Assembly (NCBI GenBank): GCA_007258455.2
Contig: VDFB02262614.1
Span: forward strand, 212,001 to 276,000
Reading direction: 5' to 3'
Length of the DNA stretch: 64,000 nt
DNA from: Sequoia sempervirens
Lineage: Eukaryota; Streptophyta; Pinopsida; Cupressales; Cupressaceae
Positions 22,331 through 33,529 of this stretch are shown here, piece after piece. A program made the position numbers and the translations under genes. Numbering within the stretch: position 1 is the stretch's first letter; each line of letters opens with the position of its first letter. Under the pieces are notes generated by a model. That model was given only the letters and a program-made list of their open reading frames with translations. It did no database searches and was not told the origin of the DNA.

Positions 22331-22920
22331 TCATTTTTGCTTAGCTCCTCCCATCCTATCCCTTGTGATTTTGCTAAGTTTTTGGTGAATGTCGCGACAT
22401 TCAAAAGCTGAAAAACTATTTAAATGAAACTGTGATTTAGATTAAAGAAAATGTAAACTTCTCAACCACTCGTACTTTGACATGAATTAATTATGGCATT
22501 TGGCTTCATTGTACTGAAATCATTACTTTGCATGGAAAATATTGCATGAATTTCTGCATCTTAAGTGAGAATACAATCCACACAATTTACTAAGTTTGGA
22601 AAGGGTGGTGGTATGTGCCAATTTATTATTTTTATTCACAATAATTACCTACTTAAAGTAAAAGTTGTACATATCTTATGTCCCATCATCGATTTGAAAA
22701 TCGCTTACCTTTGCTGACATAATAGTATAATCAGATGGGATGGTAAGGGTGGTGATGAATTTATTATGAATGGAGATGGGACAACTAATTGATGTTATAA
22801 TCATTATGATAGAAAGTAACCATAATAATTTTGATTTATTATGATAAGAGATGACAGTGTAGGGTGTTGATTTCAAAGGTGATGGCAAAATTTAATGATG
22901 AGAATTTGTATGACGCTAAA
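22331..22920. other. Spacer between extra ORF and 45-bp repeats
   Basis: AT-rich internal retroelement DNA. The frames here (for example 22676-22888 minus) show no recognisable domain. Confidence 0.4.
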
Positions 22921-22962
22921 AATATCAGAGAATTTGGAAAGGAAGGAAATTTAATAAAGTAT

Positions 22963-23400
22963 GGAGCATTGTTGGAAGATGCGACCCAAATGAACAACAA
23001 AAATTCTGGAGCATCGCTAGAAGATGCAGCCGAGACAAAAGAAGCAAAATTTTGGAGCATCATTGGGAGATGTAGCCAGAGTGGAGAAGAAAATTTGGGA
23101 GCATCGTTGAAAGATATAGACAAAATGTAGTAATAAAGTTCCAAAGCATCGCTGAGAGATGTCGCAGGAATGTGGGAACAAAGTTTTAGAGCATCGCTAA
23201 GAGATGTCATCAGAATGTGAGAACAAAGTTTTGAAGCATCACTGAGAGATGTCGTCGGAGTGTAGGGACAAAAGTCCAAATCATCGCTGAAAGATGCTAC
23301 CGGAAGGAAAAAGTAAAATTTTGGAGCATCACTAAAAGATGCAATTGGAATGTAACAACAAAATTTTGGAGCATTACTGGAAGATGTCACCAAAATGTAA
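22963..23400 (+). repeat. 45-bp tandem repeat array, internal copy
   Basis: The word gcatcgctgaaagatg recurs with starts at 23011, 23057, 23101, 23146, 23191, 23236, 23281, 23326 and 23371, so the period is 45 bp with one unit each of 46 and 44. A weaker unit lies before and after. Since 45 is a multiple of three, both strands show spurious repetitive open frames (22839-23393 minus, 22864-23130 plus) with 15-residue periodicity. The same repeat occurs in the 5' LTR at 29720-30010 in the same orientation. Confidence 0.9.
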
Positions 23401-23690
23401 GAAGGAACAAAAAATGAAACACCTTGGACTTAAAAAATTTCTGAACCACCATTGAAAGATGCACCAAATTGTAGGAACAATCAAGAAACAAAACCAACCA
23501 CATGAACAAGTTTCAGAGTATCATTGCAAGATGCACTGAAATTTGTATTCAATTAAAAATAAAGTCCTGCAAAACTGAAACGAAATTTAGCCAAGTCTAA
23601 GAGGTCAAAAATAAAAAAGAAATTCCCTGAAGTAATTGTAAATAGTTGTTTTTTTTGGATTGGGTGACTATTAATCTAAAAAATTCCATT
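23401..23690. other. Degenerate continuation of the 45-bp repeats
   Basis: Two further weak units can be traced (caccattgaaagatgc near 23448, tcattgcaagatgc near 23520), after which integrase coding sequence begins. Confidence 0.5.
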
Positions 23691-23694
23691 GGCT

Positions 23695-24850
23695 CCGCCA
23701 TAACAAAGTCAATGCATTGTATTTCCCCTTGCATTTCTACCATCCTTGTAAATTATTCCTTGTTAACTGGTTTATGGTAGATGTGTAATTGATGTCCATT
23801 GACTAAGAGAGTTCTAGTATCGCCATCAATGGGTTTGAGTTGCATTGATCCATTTGGAAATACTTCAGAAATTTCATATGGACCCAGCCAATGAGTCCTT
23901 AGTTTCCCCTGGTGATCTTTATATCAGGAATTAAATAACAGCACCCAATCCCCATTATGGAACTATCTTTCTTTTATGTGTTTATCATGCCAGGATTTTC
24001 GTTGTTGTTGAACTAACTCAGTTTGGTGGACAACATCTAAATGAAGTTCATCCAACTCACTAAGCTATAGGACTTTTCCAACCTAGGCTCGTTTGAGGTC
24101 TAAGCCCAACTCCATTGTCGTTCTCAAGGTTTGAAGTTCAAATTCAATGGGTAGAAGAGGTTTCTTCCCAAAAACTAACTCGTACAGACTGAAACCAATG
24201 GTTGATTTCCAAGTTGTGTTATAAGCCCAAACGACTTTAGGTAATTTTTTGGCCCAGTCTTTTCTCCTTGATGAAACTATTTTTGTTAAAATTTTCTCTA
24301 GCTCCTTGTTAGTGACTTCTACTTAACCATTTGCTTGTGGGTGATAGGGTGATGAATTCTTATGGCTTACCTGGAAATGATCAGTAAAGGCTAGCAAAAC
24401 TTTAGACATAAAATGGGGTCCTTGACCTATGATAATTGTTCCAGGGGCTCCAAATCTGAGAAAAATATTGTTATACAGGAAGTTAGCAACTTTTTCTTCC
24501 CTAACGACTCATAAAGCTTGACCTTCTGCCCATTTAGTTAGATAGTTGGTACAGACCAAAATGTACTCTTTACCTTGTGAAGGGGGGTCTATAGGATTGA
24601 TAAAATTCAATCCCCACTTTTCAAATGGTTCAAGAACTACCTGGGGTTGCATAGGAATTTCATTGGATGTAGTGGGTCTCCCTACTCTTTGGCATTCATC
24701 ACAACAACGAACATATTTTTTTACATCTTTATGCATAGAGGGCCAGTAATATCCTACACCCAAAATATTATGGGACGTTCTTTTGGCAGAATAATGGCCT
24801 CCAGAGGGGGTCAGCATGGCAATCTCTAAGGATTCTATATGTTTCATCTA
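23695..24850 (-). pseudogene. Athila-like element: integrase
   Basis: The zinc-binding HHCC region is readable: GGHYSAKRTSHNILGVGYYW, then KYVRCCDECQRVGRP (24660-24810). The catalytic core follows, with EKWGLNFINPIDPP and LVCTNYLTKWAEG. Its first catalytic Asp (GLDF in working elements) and the Asp of TDYL are both Asn here. After a stop at 24509 the frame continues with ANFLYNNIFLRFGAPGTII, SPYHPQANG and VEVTNKELEKILTKIV, then AYNTTWKSTIGFSLYELVFG, and a C-terminal part (HWLGPYEISEVFPNGS) ending near 23700. Integrase would insert the cDNA; this copy is dead. Confidence 0.9.
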
Positions 24851-25270
24851 CCTTGACACAACGTCATAAAACCATATTAGGACCACATCAAAATAATATT
24901 CTATTAATCCATTTGAACAGAGTGCTTTCTTGAACAAGGCGTTTCTTCTGTTTTGACGTAAAATATGGTGGCAAGTCTGAAGTGGCCAAGTAGTTGGTGA
25001 TGTTAGAAAACCAAGGGGTTTTAAGGGAGATGGAAAACAAATTTTCATCTGGAAATTCATCTTGCACAAGAGCACAATCTCCATTGTCTTGTTTGATCTG
25101 GGATAGGAAATCTACAACTATGTTGAACTTTCCAAGTTTGTCAATAATGGTTGCATTGAATTCTTATAGAAGCAATAACACCTGATTATCCTTCCATTTA
25201 CTATAGGTTTGTCCATTAGGTACTTGATGGCTAAATGGTTTGTGAACATAGTTACTTTGTACCTTGTGAT
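24851..25270 (-). pseudogene. Athila-like element: RNase H end and linker to integrase
   Basis: In-frame pieces include RYKVTMFTNHLAIKYLMDKP, the end of the RNase H/connection region (usual form VYTDHAALKYL), where the usual TDH is TNH. A variable linker leads into the integrase zinc region. Several frameshifts. Confidence 0.65.
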
Positions 25271-26325
25271 GTAATGTCAAAATTTATTGATTACATGTAC
25301 TGTAACTAAAAATTCTTTATTTGTGGTGGTGTAATTCCATTTAGTGGGAGTCAAATTCTTACTAATGAAATAGATAGCATACTTTCCCCCATTCTCATCT
25401 TCCTGACCTAAAACCGCTCCAATAACATCATTAGAAGCATTTGCATAAATATAGAACACAAGGTTCCAATTAGGTCCATGTAGGATAGGAGAAAAGATGA
25501 GTTTCTCCTTAATGATCTCAAATGATGATTGACACTTTGTTGTCCAAACAAAATCTACATTCTTTTGGAGGAGGGAAAACATGGGGACTGCAATCTTGCT
25601 AAAATTTTCTATGTATCTCTGGTAGTTTCCAACATGTCCTAAGAAACTTCTAACGTCAGTTTGATTCTTTGGAGTCTCTAGTTGTTGTATCACCTCAATT
25701 TTCTTAGGATCCACTTTTATCCCTTTAGTTGAAATGTGATGTCCCAATACTATCCCTTGTTCCACTATTATGAGGCATTTTTCGTGACTCGAGGATAGTT
25801 GATGGTCCTCACATCACTTCAATACTTTGTCCAAATTTTGAAGGCCTTCATCAAAATTTGACCCATACATAGTGAAGTTGTCCATGTAGACTTCCACATA
25901 GTCATTCACTAGTTCAACGAATATTGCCAAGATAGCTCTTTAGAATGTTGCAGGAGCGTTGCATAGCCCAAAGGGAAGAACACGATATGTGAATGTTCCC
26001 CAAGGGAAAGTAAATTTTTTTTGTCTTGGTCTTCTGCGATTACTTGTATTTGGTTATATCCTCTGAATCCGTCTAGGAATGAGAGATATTTCCTTCCAGC
26101 CAAATTATCTAAGACTTGGTCTACAAACGGTAGGGGGAAGTAATCTCTATGGGTAGCTTTATTGAGTTCCCTATAATTGACACACACTCTCCACTTTCCA
26201 TTTTTCTCTGGAACAACTACTAGAGGTGAAACCCATTTGCTGTCAAAAATGGGATAGATGAATCCTACTTGCAGGAGTTTCTCAATTTTTGTCTTAACAA
26301 TGTCTTTCAAAGCAGTGTTGAGTCT
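25271..26325 (-). pseudogene. Athila-like element: reverse transcriptase and RNase H
   Basis: RT begins LKDIVKTKIEKLLQVGFIYP, then SKWVSPLVVVPEKNGKWRVC and VNYRELNKATHRDYFPLPF. Motif A reads FLDGFRGYNQI with its Asp. A frameshift lies near 26000. The catalytic box reads VYMDNFTMYG: the second Asp of YMDD is Asn (25877-25882). The thumb and connection (LGHHISTKGIKVDPKK, VRSFLGHVGNYQRYIENFSK) and RNase H (YANASNDVIGAVLGQ, then YFISKNLTPTKWNYTTTNKE) follow in 25277-25765. In RNase H the usual DAS is NAS. So the enzyme cannot be active as written. Confidence 0.92.
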
Positions 26326-26814
26326 TCATTGTGGTTGACGAATAGGTCTAACATCCTCAGTATAGATGTGATGGGTACAAACACTTGGGTGTATTCCTCT
26401 CATGTCTGTATAATCCCATGCAAAAGCTTTAGATGTATTCACCAAAACATCAAACAATTTGTGCTCTTCTGACTCTGTCGACCAGCTGTTGATATTCAAC
26501 ATTTTTCCTAGTAGTAACATGATGGTTTTGACCCCCGAGTAATTGAAGGTGATGGTATAAACTTCCCTGGTTAAGGTATTGAGAGGACAACTATGTGGTA
26601 TAGTTATGTGGAGTTTGGAAATATCTTCAAAGAAGTGATCTTTTTTTGGGATGATATTAGCCAGAGGACAAGGTATCCCTATGAAGCAGGTGTAATCAAA
26701 TTTGGTGTGATCAACGTTGATTAGATGCCCTAAAATCTCTTCCATGTCTAAAATTTCTTCATCACTTGATTCTATCGTAATATTTTGCATATTGTTTTCC
26801 AGTTCATCTTCCAA
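26326..26814 (-). pseudogene. Athila-like element: pre-RT linker
   Basis: This 162-codon open frame joins protease to RT. Its end, AFAWDYTDMRGIHPSVCTHH, is the conserved segment before RT in plant gypsy elements (usual form FAWSYEDMPGLDP). The rest is acidic and variable (MEDELENNMQNITIESSDEE). A stop separates it from the RT frame. Confidence 0.85.
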
Positions 26815-26855
26815 CTATTCACCATGTTGTTTAATGACTACCATAACAAGTGAGG

Positions 26856-27425
26856 CTAGATTATCTTATTTGTTGGGACCATCTGATTCATCAACCCAAA
26901 CTTTTTATGTTTAACAGGTTTAAAGGGGTGATACAAGAATAAATGTTTACTATTGGGACCATGTGAAATGGTCATTCCTCCCTCTCTATAGTCAATGTTG
27001 GCTGCAATTGTAGCGAGCCATGGTCTTCCTAGGATTATCGGATAACTGTCCTTTGGTGTGAAGGATTGGATTATTTGGAAGTCCACTAGATATTCCCAAC
27101 CATCAACCTTAACAAGAACATTTTCTATGACACCTTTGGGAATGGCTATGGATTGATTTTCCATTTGCAAGACCGTAGTTGTGCGACATAAATCAGTAAG
27201 TCCCAAGTTTTCCATCACATTGATTGTCATTGCATTAATGGTTGCTCCTAGGTCCACAAGTGCATTAGGTATTGCTACCTCATTGATTATCACTGTTATA
27301 AGTGGAGTGCTTGGGTCATTATATTTTGGAGTTGTAGTTTTTCCAACTAAAAGGTCAGCTAGATACCCATTTATGTGAACAATGTTAATCCATTTTGGTT
27401 TCCTTCCTGGTGTTTTGATGCACAA
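26856..27425 (-). pseudogene. Athila-like element: aspartic protease
   Basis: A 189-codon open frame contains ALVDLGATINAM, the active-site segment in the DLGA form common in Athila-type elements, and YPIILGRPWLATIAANIDY, the conserved ILGRPWL flap-to-C-terminal motif. The sequence between (ENVLVKVDGWEYLVDFQII) matches the beta strands of the fold. It would cut the Gag-Pol polyprotein. It is open here, but the flanking frames are broken. Confidence 0.9.
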
Positions 27426-27429
27426 TTGT

Positions 27430-28550
27430 TTGATTAGTTGGTTAGTTCAGGGATTTCTTTAATCACTTGTAACAAAGGAACCTCAATTTGAAATTGTTTA
27501 ATCTCTTGTATCAACACGTTTCAGTGGATAAGGTCATTTCCAGAGTGTTATTCAAGGTGGTTGCTTAAAAGCGCTTAGGAAAAGGTGCTTGAGTTTTCTT
27601 CTTCACGGTAGGATCCTCCTTAGAGAGATCTGTTGAATGTTGACCATCCTCTTCTTGAGGTAACTCTGAAGTTCTAGATGAGGATTGTGGAAGAGGCTTA
27701 TCTTAATTACTCACTGGGTTTTGTTCTGAAGGTATGGAAGGTGTTTAAGTATTTTATTATATTTTTCATTTGGTTCATCCAGGATCTCAACTATAGTAGG
27801 TTGCTAGAGTGTTTTTCCTGACCTTAACTGTAGGTTTCCATAATGAATAACATTAAGCCTAGTCACATTTTCCTATTTTCTAGAATACATTGGGGTACTT
27901 TGACGATTATTCTTTGGATTAGGGACAGGTTGTGCTCGGAGTTGTGGTTGGTTGACCTGCTCATTTTGTTGAGGGTTTTGAGGGGCTGGTAAAAGGTCCT
28001 GCCACAGATTAGACATCCTCCTAGTTTTGAGGTTGATTCCATTGAGGAGCAGGATTTTGAGGATACCATTGTTGTTGAGTCTAGTTTGGCCATTAGGGGT
28101 TTCCCTAGGACTGATTTTCCTAATCAGGTGGTCCCCAAGGGTAAGCTCCCCAGTTAGGTGGTGCTTGAGGCCAAGGTGCCACCCATTGATTATTATTCCA
28201 ATTGTTTGGGGGTCACTAGGCGGGATTTAGATTTTGGCCGTACGAAAAATTCCCTCCAGTTCTTTGATTCACAAAATTGACCTCCTCCTCAACCTAAGAT
28301 GTCCTTTTCTTGGAATTCTTGATTGCATTTAGGATCTTAAATTGATCAATGGCATCACTCTTCCCACAAACTTGGAAAATGTCAATTTTGTCCAAAGGGA
28401 ATTCTCTTAATAGATGTTTGTTTTGACACCTAGGACAATAGATGGATAAGGTCTCAGGATTACGTGTTTTGGCCTGTATTCCATCTAGTATGGTGTTTTA
28501 TTGAACGAGAATGTCAATTTTGAGATTTTCTATCTCCTCACGTAGTTTAC
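27430..28550 (-). pseudogene. Athila-like element: gag C-terminal part with zinc knuckle-like motif
   Basis: Minus translation gives YCPRCQNKHLLREFPLDKID followed by QVCGKSDAIDQF (28350-28445), corresponding to a Cys-rich motif found after capsid in Athila gag, though the last Cys residues are replaced. A Pro/Asn/Trp-rich stretch follows (NNWNNNQWVAPWPQAP, then YPWGPPD, about 28100-28210) and a low-complexity tail with many stops to 27430. Confidence 0.7.
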
Positions 28551-29225
28551 TTATTTCATTGGAACCTCTAAAAAAGTATATTTATGAATACCTCCTCGAG
28601 TACGAGAGAAATTTTGACATAACTCAATGATATCATCGAGTCCAAGTTGGGACACATCTCCTTTTCCCATTAAATCTAGGCTTCTCCTAGCATCTTCGTC
28701 AAGTCCCTTGAGAAATATGTCCTTCAAAATTTCCAGACTTATGGCTTCTTTTCCACATCGTTTAGATAAGAAGATGAACCTATCTAGGTAATCTTCTAGA
28801 CTTTCATCTTCGTTTTTCCTTAGTTTGAACAACTCCTCTTTCCTATTGTTGACTCTATAGTAACTCTGGTATTTTTCCAAAAAGGCAGACTCCATATCAT
28901 CCCAAGAGGTTATCGACCCTGAGGCTAATCCCATGAACCAACACATTGCAGCGTCCTTCAAGGTGGAGGGAAAAAGTTTCAATTTTTGGTTATCATTCTT
29001 GTAGTCGTATGTCTGACATAAAAATTTAAACTCAAATAGGAACTGGTCAAGGTCTTCGGAGGATAAACCTCTGAAAGTTGGTAAGAAGGTTGGTGAAATT
29101 TTTTTCATAGGTGTATCATCATCTTGATCGAGAGCAATAGGATAAGTAAATGTTTGTGCTCCCCGTGCTGGGTTAGCGCCATTTCTATGATCACCCATGA
29201 TGTTGAAAGGAATGTGTTCCTTCAA
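28551..29225 (-). pseudogene. Athila-like element: gag capsid domain
   Basis: This 224-codon frame encodes a Retrotrans_gag domain: FLPTFRGLSSEDLDQFLFEF, then LKLFPSTLKDAAMCWFMGL, ITSWDDMESAFLEKYQSYYR and LRKNEDESLEDYLDRFIFLS. It would form the particle core. Upstream on the same strand, 29260-29403 holds a separate 47-codon frame beginning MVRKRGPHGRFTPKIPPKDV, likely the original gag N-terminus, cut off by a stop. This piece therefore probably has a false start. Confidence 0.88.
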
Positions 29226-29259
29226 AAGTTTGCTCTAATGGGTGAATTTATGAGGTATA

Positions 29260-29403
29260 CTAGGAGGTCTCAGGTTGATCTTGCTCGATCAATTCTTTAA
29301 TAAGTTCTTCATCTGAGACTTCTTCCTCCCTGCTTGTGGTTGGAACATCTTTTGGGGGGATTTTTGGTGTGAATCTTCCATGTGGGCCTCGTTTCCTGAC
29401 CAT
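29260..29403 (-). pseudogene. Athila-like element: gag N-terminal fragment (47 codons)
   Basis: The ATG at 29403 is the first after the primer site. The basic start MVRKRGPHGRF and the acidic end (SREEEVSDEELIKELIEQ) look like a real N-terminal tail. It ends at TAG 29260, 35 bp before the next gag frame begins. Confidence 0.6.
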
Positions 29404-29485
29404 GCAGAAAAAGAATCCTGTCAACTATTTTTTTTTCTAAAAGAGGTATTTAAGCAATCTCCTATTAACACTAGAAAAGGAATGC

Positions 29486-29503
29486 TCCCCGGCAACGACA
29501 CCA
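29486..29503 (-). promoter_or_regulatory. Primer-binding site, tRNA-Asp type
   Basis: The minus strand reads TGGTGTCGTTGCCGGGGA, against TGGCGCCGTTGCCGGGGA expected for complementarity to plant tRNA-Asp (from memory of Athila elements). The two differences are C to T, as expected from decay of methylated cytosines. It lies 5 nt inside the 5' LTR end. Confidence 0.85.
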
Positions 29504-29508
29504 AAAAG

Positions 29509-30971
29509 TGACAGGCTATCGTGAGGTCCTATCACTTTAGTTGAAAATGTATCAATTATATCGACCGGGTAGTGTTCGAAGGTTGTATGCAATAGGGGAC
29601 ATCTTGGCTATCTCTCTTAGATTTTTTGAATTCTTTTTTTTTGATAAAAGGTGTAAGAGCCTATATATATTTATATTATATAGAAGAGTTTTACATATAT
29701 GTTAATCCTGATAAGGAACAAAGATCCAAAGCATCACTAGAAGATGCGATCGGGATAAAAGAACAAAATTTTGGAGCATCGCTAAAAGATGAGCTGGGAC
29801 AGAAGAACAAAATTCTGGAGCATCACTAGAAGATACAACCAAAATGAGGGAACAAAGTTTTGATGCATCGCTAAAAGATGCAGCCAGAATGAAGGAACAA
29901 AGTTCTGGAGCATCACTAAAAGATGCAGTTGGAATGCAAAAACCAAGTTCTGACGCATCGCTGAAAGATGCAAGCGAAAAGTAGGAACAAAGTTCTGGAG
30001 CATTGCTCCCATTAACTAAATTTGAACTTCTATCCCTCCTTCCCCTGCTGACAGAAAGTAAACTTGACAATTTGTAAATAACAAGAGTGAATGCTCTAGA
30101 ATTTCCAAATAAACAAAACTTAAAAATTGTAAATTAAAAACCATGACCTGTAGGAACAATTGATAGAGCATGACACATGAATAACATTCATCCAAATTTA
30201 TCATGTATAGAATAAAAGTAAAAATATTAATAAAAGAAATACTTATCTATCTACTCTATGAGATCCCTTGAGTGGCCAACTCTCGAGCATTCCTACGCTT
30301 AACTCAAATCACATGTACTTTCGCATCTTCAAAATGAATCCATCCATGATACTTCCATTACTCAGAGCTATTGACTCAGAATAAGATTGGCAATATTTAT
30401 TTATTCATATCATAAAAGTGTAACACAGAGACATGGTTGAACAGTGTTCAAAGAATGTCATAACATCATAACAGTATCACGTATGCATTGTTTCTGGCGG
30501 TTACATATATATACTATACTGCTAACAAAATCCTAAATTTCAAATGGTGGAAGATCACCATTGAAAAGTCTTTTAACAAAATTTCAACTAACCAACTGAC
30601 TGATATCAATAACATAAAACATATTAAAGGATCAGAGTGGATCCGTAAAATTTTTAAACAAAAATTTAATAGAAAGCATTAAAAGGACTCGTTCCACTAT
30701 GCACGCTTGAATTTTTGGCACCTAAACTTCCAGTGCTCTATCTTCAACTGCTTGAAGTCCGCTCAGTCATGCATAATGGCTTAAATCTATACCATTATAT
30801 CATCATTAGTCAGCTATTTTTAATCGATTTAGGAAATAAATATTTATACATTTTTTATAAAAATTAAGCAATTATTAATCCTAAAAATAAACAATTGGCA
30901 GGGCTAAAGTGATTGGTAAGAAAAACAAAAGGTTTTTAGCTTATTATAATTATGAGGTTATTTATACCTCA
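29509..30971 (-). repeat. 5' LTR of Athila-like element
   Basis: It matches the 3' LTR at its ends and over most of its length. It differs by a segment at about 29632-30050 consisting of a 9-T run, ttgataaaaggtgtaag, a TA-rich stretch and a 45-bp tandem array, which replaces the 16/24-bp repeats of the other LTR. In element orientation the promoter box TATAAATAACC lies within the first 17 bases, as in the 3' LTR. Confidence 0.85.
29720..30010 (+). repeat. 45-bp tandem repeat array within 5' LTR
   Basis: The gcatc word recurs at 29731, 29776, 29820, 29865, 29910, 29955 and 30000: seven units with 44-45 bp spacing. Consensus features are gcatcactaaaagatgcag followed by an aatg-aggaacaaagttctgga stretch. 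It is the same repeat and orientation as 22963-23400. Confidence 0.9.
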
Positions 30972-30998
30972 TCACTTCCTTCTTCTCTCTTGACTGAT

Positions 30999-31295
30999 TC
31001 AAGATAAGACATGACTAAATTTTTTTGTGTCAATCAGCCAAATGGCATTTTCATAATTGGTTCCCTCTATGGTTTGAACAATGGCTTCCCTTTCTTTCTT
31101 GGCCTTCAGGTAGCGCTCATTACCGATTACTGACTTCCTTGCTATCATCTTTAGATGCACCACCCTAGTACAAGAATTCCAAACATTAGACTCATATAAT
31201 GTTGGATGAAACATAGTGAGCACATAGGTTCCAGAGTTGAACCTGGTAGTACCACATGTAACATGCCCATTGTTTTTACTATGTTTTACCCACAT
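30999..31295 (-). CDS. Unidentified ORF, 98 codons
   Basis: This frame lies just outside the 5' LTR. Its composition is protein-like: HVTCGTTRFNSGTYVLTMFH, then RVVHLKMIARKSVIGNERYL, KAKKEREAIVQTIEGTNYEN and AIWLID. I do not recognise it. It could be a host exon, or the downstream end of a gene disrupted by the LTR element. It ends at TGA 30999. No splice evidence can be seen. Confidence 0.35.
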   Translation of the reverse strand: MWVKHSKNNGHVTCGTTRFNSGTYVLTMFHPTLYESNVWNSCTRVVHLKMIARKSVIGNERYLKAKKEREAIVQTIEGTNYENAIWLIDTKKFSHVLS

Positions 31296-31299
31296 GTGA

Positions 31300-31650
31300 A
31301 CAGTTTATGATACTAACACTTAGTCAATAAATTTTTTATGTTCTAAATGAATAAAAAAATGCATATGTTTGATACAAAATCATAATCAAATTTCTCATTG
31401 CATTACAAAGATACATGACTAAATTTTGAGTAATGAATCCATATTACATAATTTCATGATAACATTTCCATTTATAATTTCTCAATAAGAATAGATATTT
31501 CATGATTACATACATATATCCACAAGCTTAATAAAATAGATATACAAATGGTCCAAATATCCTTGTTGGCATACATCATCAAATCATGGCTGCCAATTGC
31601 ATGAGGGAGAACATCACTCAAGCTCTTTTATGCCAACCACCGACTAATTG
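31300..31650 (-). repeat. Outer part of LTR-derived block, copy 1
   Basis: The part 31590-31650 (aacatcactcaagctctttt, gccaaccaccgact) aligns with 60276-60315 in the LTR-like region at the right end of the window. The rest is AT-rich. It precedes the boundary of the tandem duplication at 31651. Confidence 0.45.
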
Positions 31651-33498
31651 TAGTCCCCTTCACATCTACCTAACTAGTAAGATGGCTCTACCCTTCAACG
31701 AAGAGAGTGGTTTGGTAACCTCATAATACTAGCCTTCCTGAGCATGGTGTTGTGTCCTACAAATCTAGAGCTATCATACATTGGATACAACCTACATGTA
31801 TGAAATTTCCCTACCTAGTTTGCATCCCTGAACCATAGTGAACTCGTAGTGTAAACAATGGCTACTTACACTACTTTGGCCAAAGAATTAAACACCTAGA
31901 ACTTCGAGTGTAGGTTGTATGTTCACCCACCCTTAGCTCAATTTGGTAATTAACCATTCATAATATAACATACATTCCTATAAAAAGATGATGACATGCC
32001 ATATTGACTAACTAGGTTGCACACTTTCCCATGGATTATCCTAAGCCAAGGAATAACTGAGCTATCAACCCATATTCAAACCAACATTCCTACAAAAGTA
32101 TTTCAAAGCATAAACATATTTCATACTTTACAACCTAAGTAATCATTCATATAGTATTAACTTAGTATAGTTCCTAATAACAACATAACCACTCAAAACC
32201 TAATATATAGTATATATATGTATATCCCTATAATGGGTTTTCATCAAAACTAGATTATTTCATGAATCATGAAAGCTTATCCAAAGTAAAGAAATAAACC
32301 AAGTTCATGAAAATAACATAACATACATTAAATTATTCTTTCCCAAACAATGACAATCTCTAACAATTAACATTTAAACATAAAGAATAGAGTGATAGAA
32401 ACCAACCTACCTAGAAATATATAACCCAACTAACAAAACTGGTTTCCAAGCTCAACCTCCTCAAATTCACTTGCTACTCCTTCAAGACTCAGCCTATTAC
32501 CAATCTCTAGCCTCTCACAAACAAACTCTCAACATTTTTTAATGCACAAAACAACACTTCTTCTTGTAAAAAAACTCTCAACAATTGCAAATGCTCAAAC
32601 TATTCTTCTATTCACAAAAGCTCTCTAAAATATGCTTGCACAAAAAACTATAGCAAAACAACAAATAAAGAAATCAAATTGGAAAAGTGTAACCAAAGGT
32701 AGAGAGAATGCTCCTATTTATAAACAAAATTAAGTATCTTAATGCTACAGTTAAGCTTCTAAATCTGCCACCTTCCTATTCAAATGCATCGACTAAGATC
32801 ATGGAGAGAGATGTGGCTACTAAAAACTCTAACTTGCAAACACCTACACGGTCCAGCTTCATAGTTGGGAATGAATCAACTTCATCTTGTTGACAACAAA
32901 GTTTAAACTCAAAAAATGCAGCTTGCAGGTTTCCTAATTGTAATCTAAGTTGACTACCTTCAGCCAACTCATTCAAAAGACTAGGTCTCTAGCTATGTGT
33001 TGCAACAAAAGGCTTTCCTACTGCTCATTCTTTCCAAATATGGCACCACATTTCATATTGTGTGCCCTTTACTCTTTGTGTGGGTTTGACAAGGTTAGTG
33101 ACGTGTTGCATTCCATACTCTTTGCATATGATTTGATTCACCTTACTTTATGCACTGCTTTAAAGGCATAAGACTAAGTCTCATATGTACTTGTATGCGC
33201 GCGGCCTCAAACTCGGCCAATTCATAATTCATGGCAACACTTATGCGCTTAAATCTATTTCAATATACTTTTGAATACTCAACAATATTTTATATATATA
33301 TATATATATATTATAACTCTTATAATATATATATATATATATATATACATATACTCATATTCACATGATTTATTAAATATATACTTTGCCAATCAAACAT
33401 ATATATATAAACATATACTAAAATAATTATATATATTATATATTTATATACGTATATTAATATGTATGTATATACATTTATAATAACATAATCATATC
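31651..33498 (-). repeat. Tandem block F1 (LTR-derived, 1.8 kb)
   Basis: This block recurs as F2 (41299-43060) and F3 (49499-51339), starting tagtccccttcacatctacc. A minus-oriented TATA box (tatttata on plus, 32715-32722) and the relation to 60276-62430 suggest it is the body of an LTR transcribed to the left. It ends in TA microsatellite DNA (33290-33345) and 33400-33498, beyond which LINE A begins. Confidence 0.8.
33290..33345 (+). repeat. (TA)n microsatellite
   Basis: Two runs of alternating TA separated by ttataactctta. Equivalent runs occur at 42955-42985 in F2 and, partly as CA repeats, at 51138-51170 in F3. Confidence 0.9.
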
Positions 33499-33529
33499 AA
33501 CAGCAAACCAACATTGTTGTCAGTGCCAA

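Larger units (their letters stand above)
18131..30971 (-). mobile_element. Athila-like Ty3/gypsy retrotransposon 1, full length but dead
   Basis: Two LTRs in the same orientation flank about 10 kb encoding, on the minus strand, gag, protease, RT, RNase H, integrase and a further ORF. The primer site matches the 3' end of tRNA-Asp, as reported for Athila elements, and the DLGA-type protease also fits. All genes carry stops or frameshifts, and catalytic Asp residues in RT and integrase are Asn. The LTRs differ in length (1463 and 1288 bp) and internal repeats, and flanking 5-mers (cattt, tcact) do not match, so the insertion is old or rearranged. Confidence 0.85.

Noticed and set aside
22839..23393. 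184-codon minus-strand repetitive protein
   Set aside because: The frame is open only because the 45-bp tandem repeat is a multiple of three; the opposite strand is also partly open with the same periodicity.
22963..23400. CRISPR array
   Set aside because: There are no unique spacers of constant length between identical repeats; this is a 45-bp tandem repeat in a plant retroelement.
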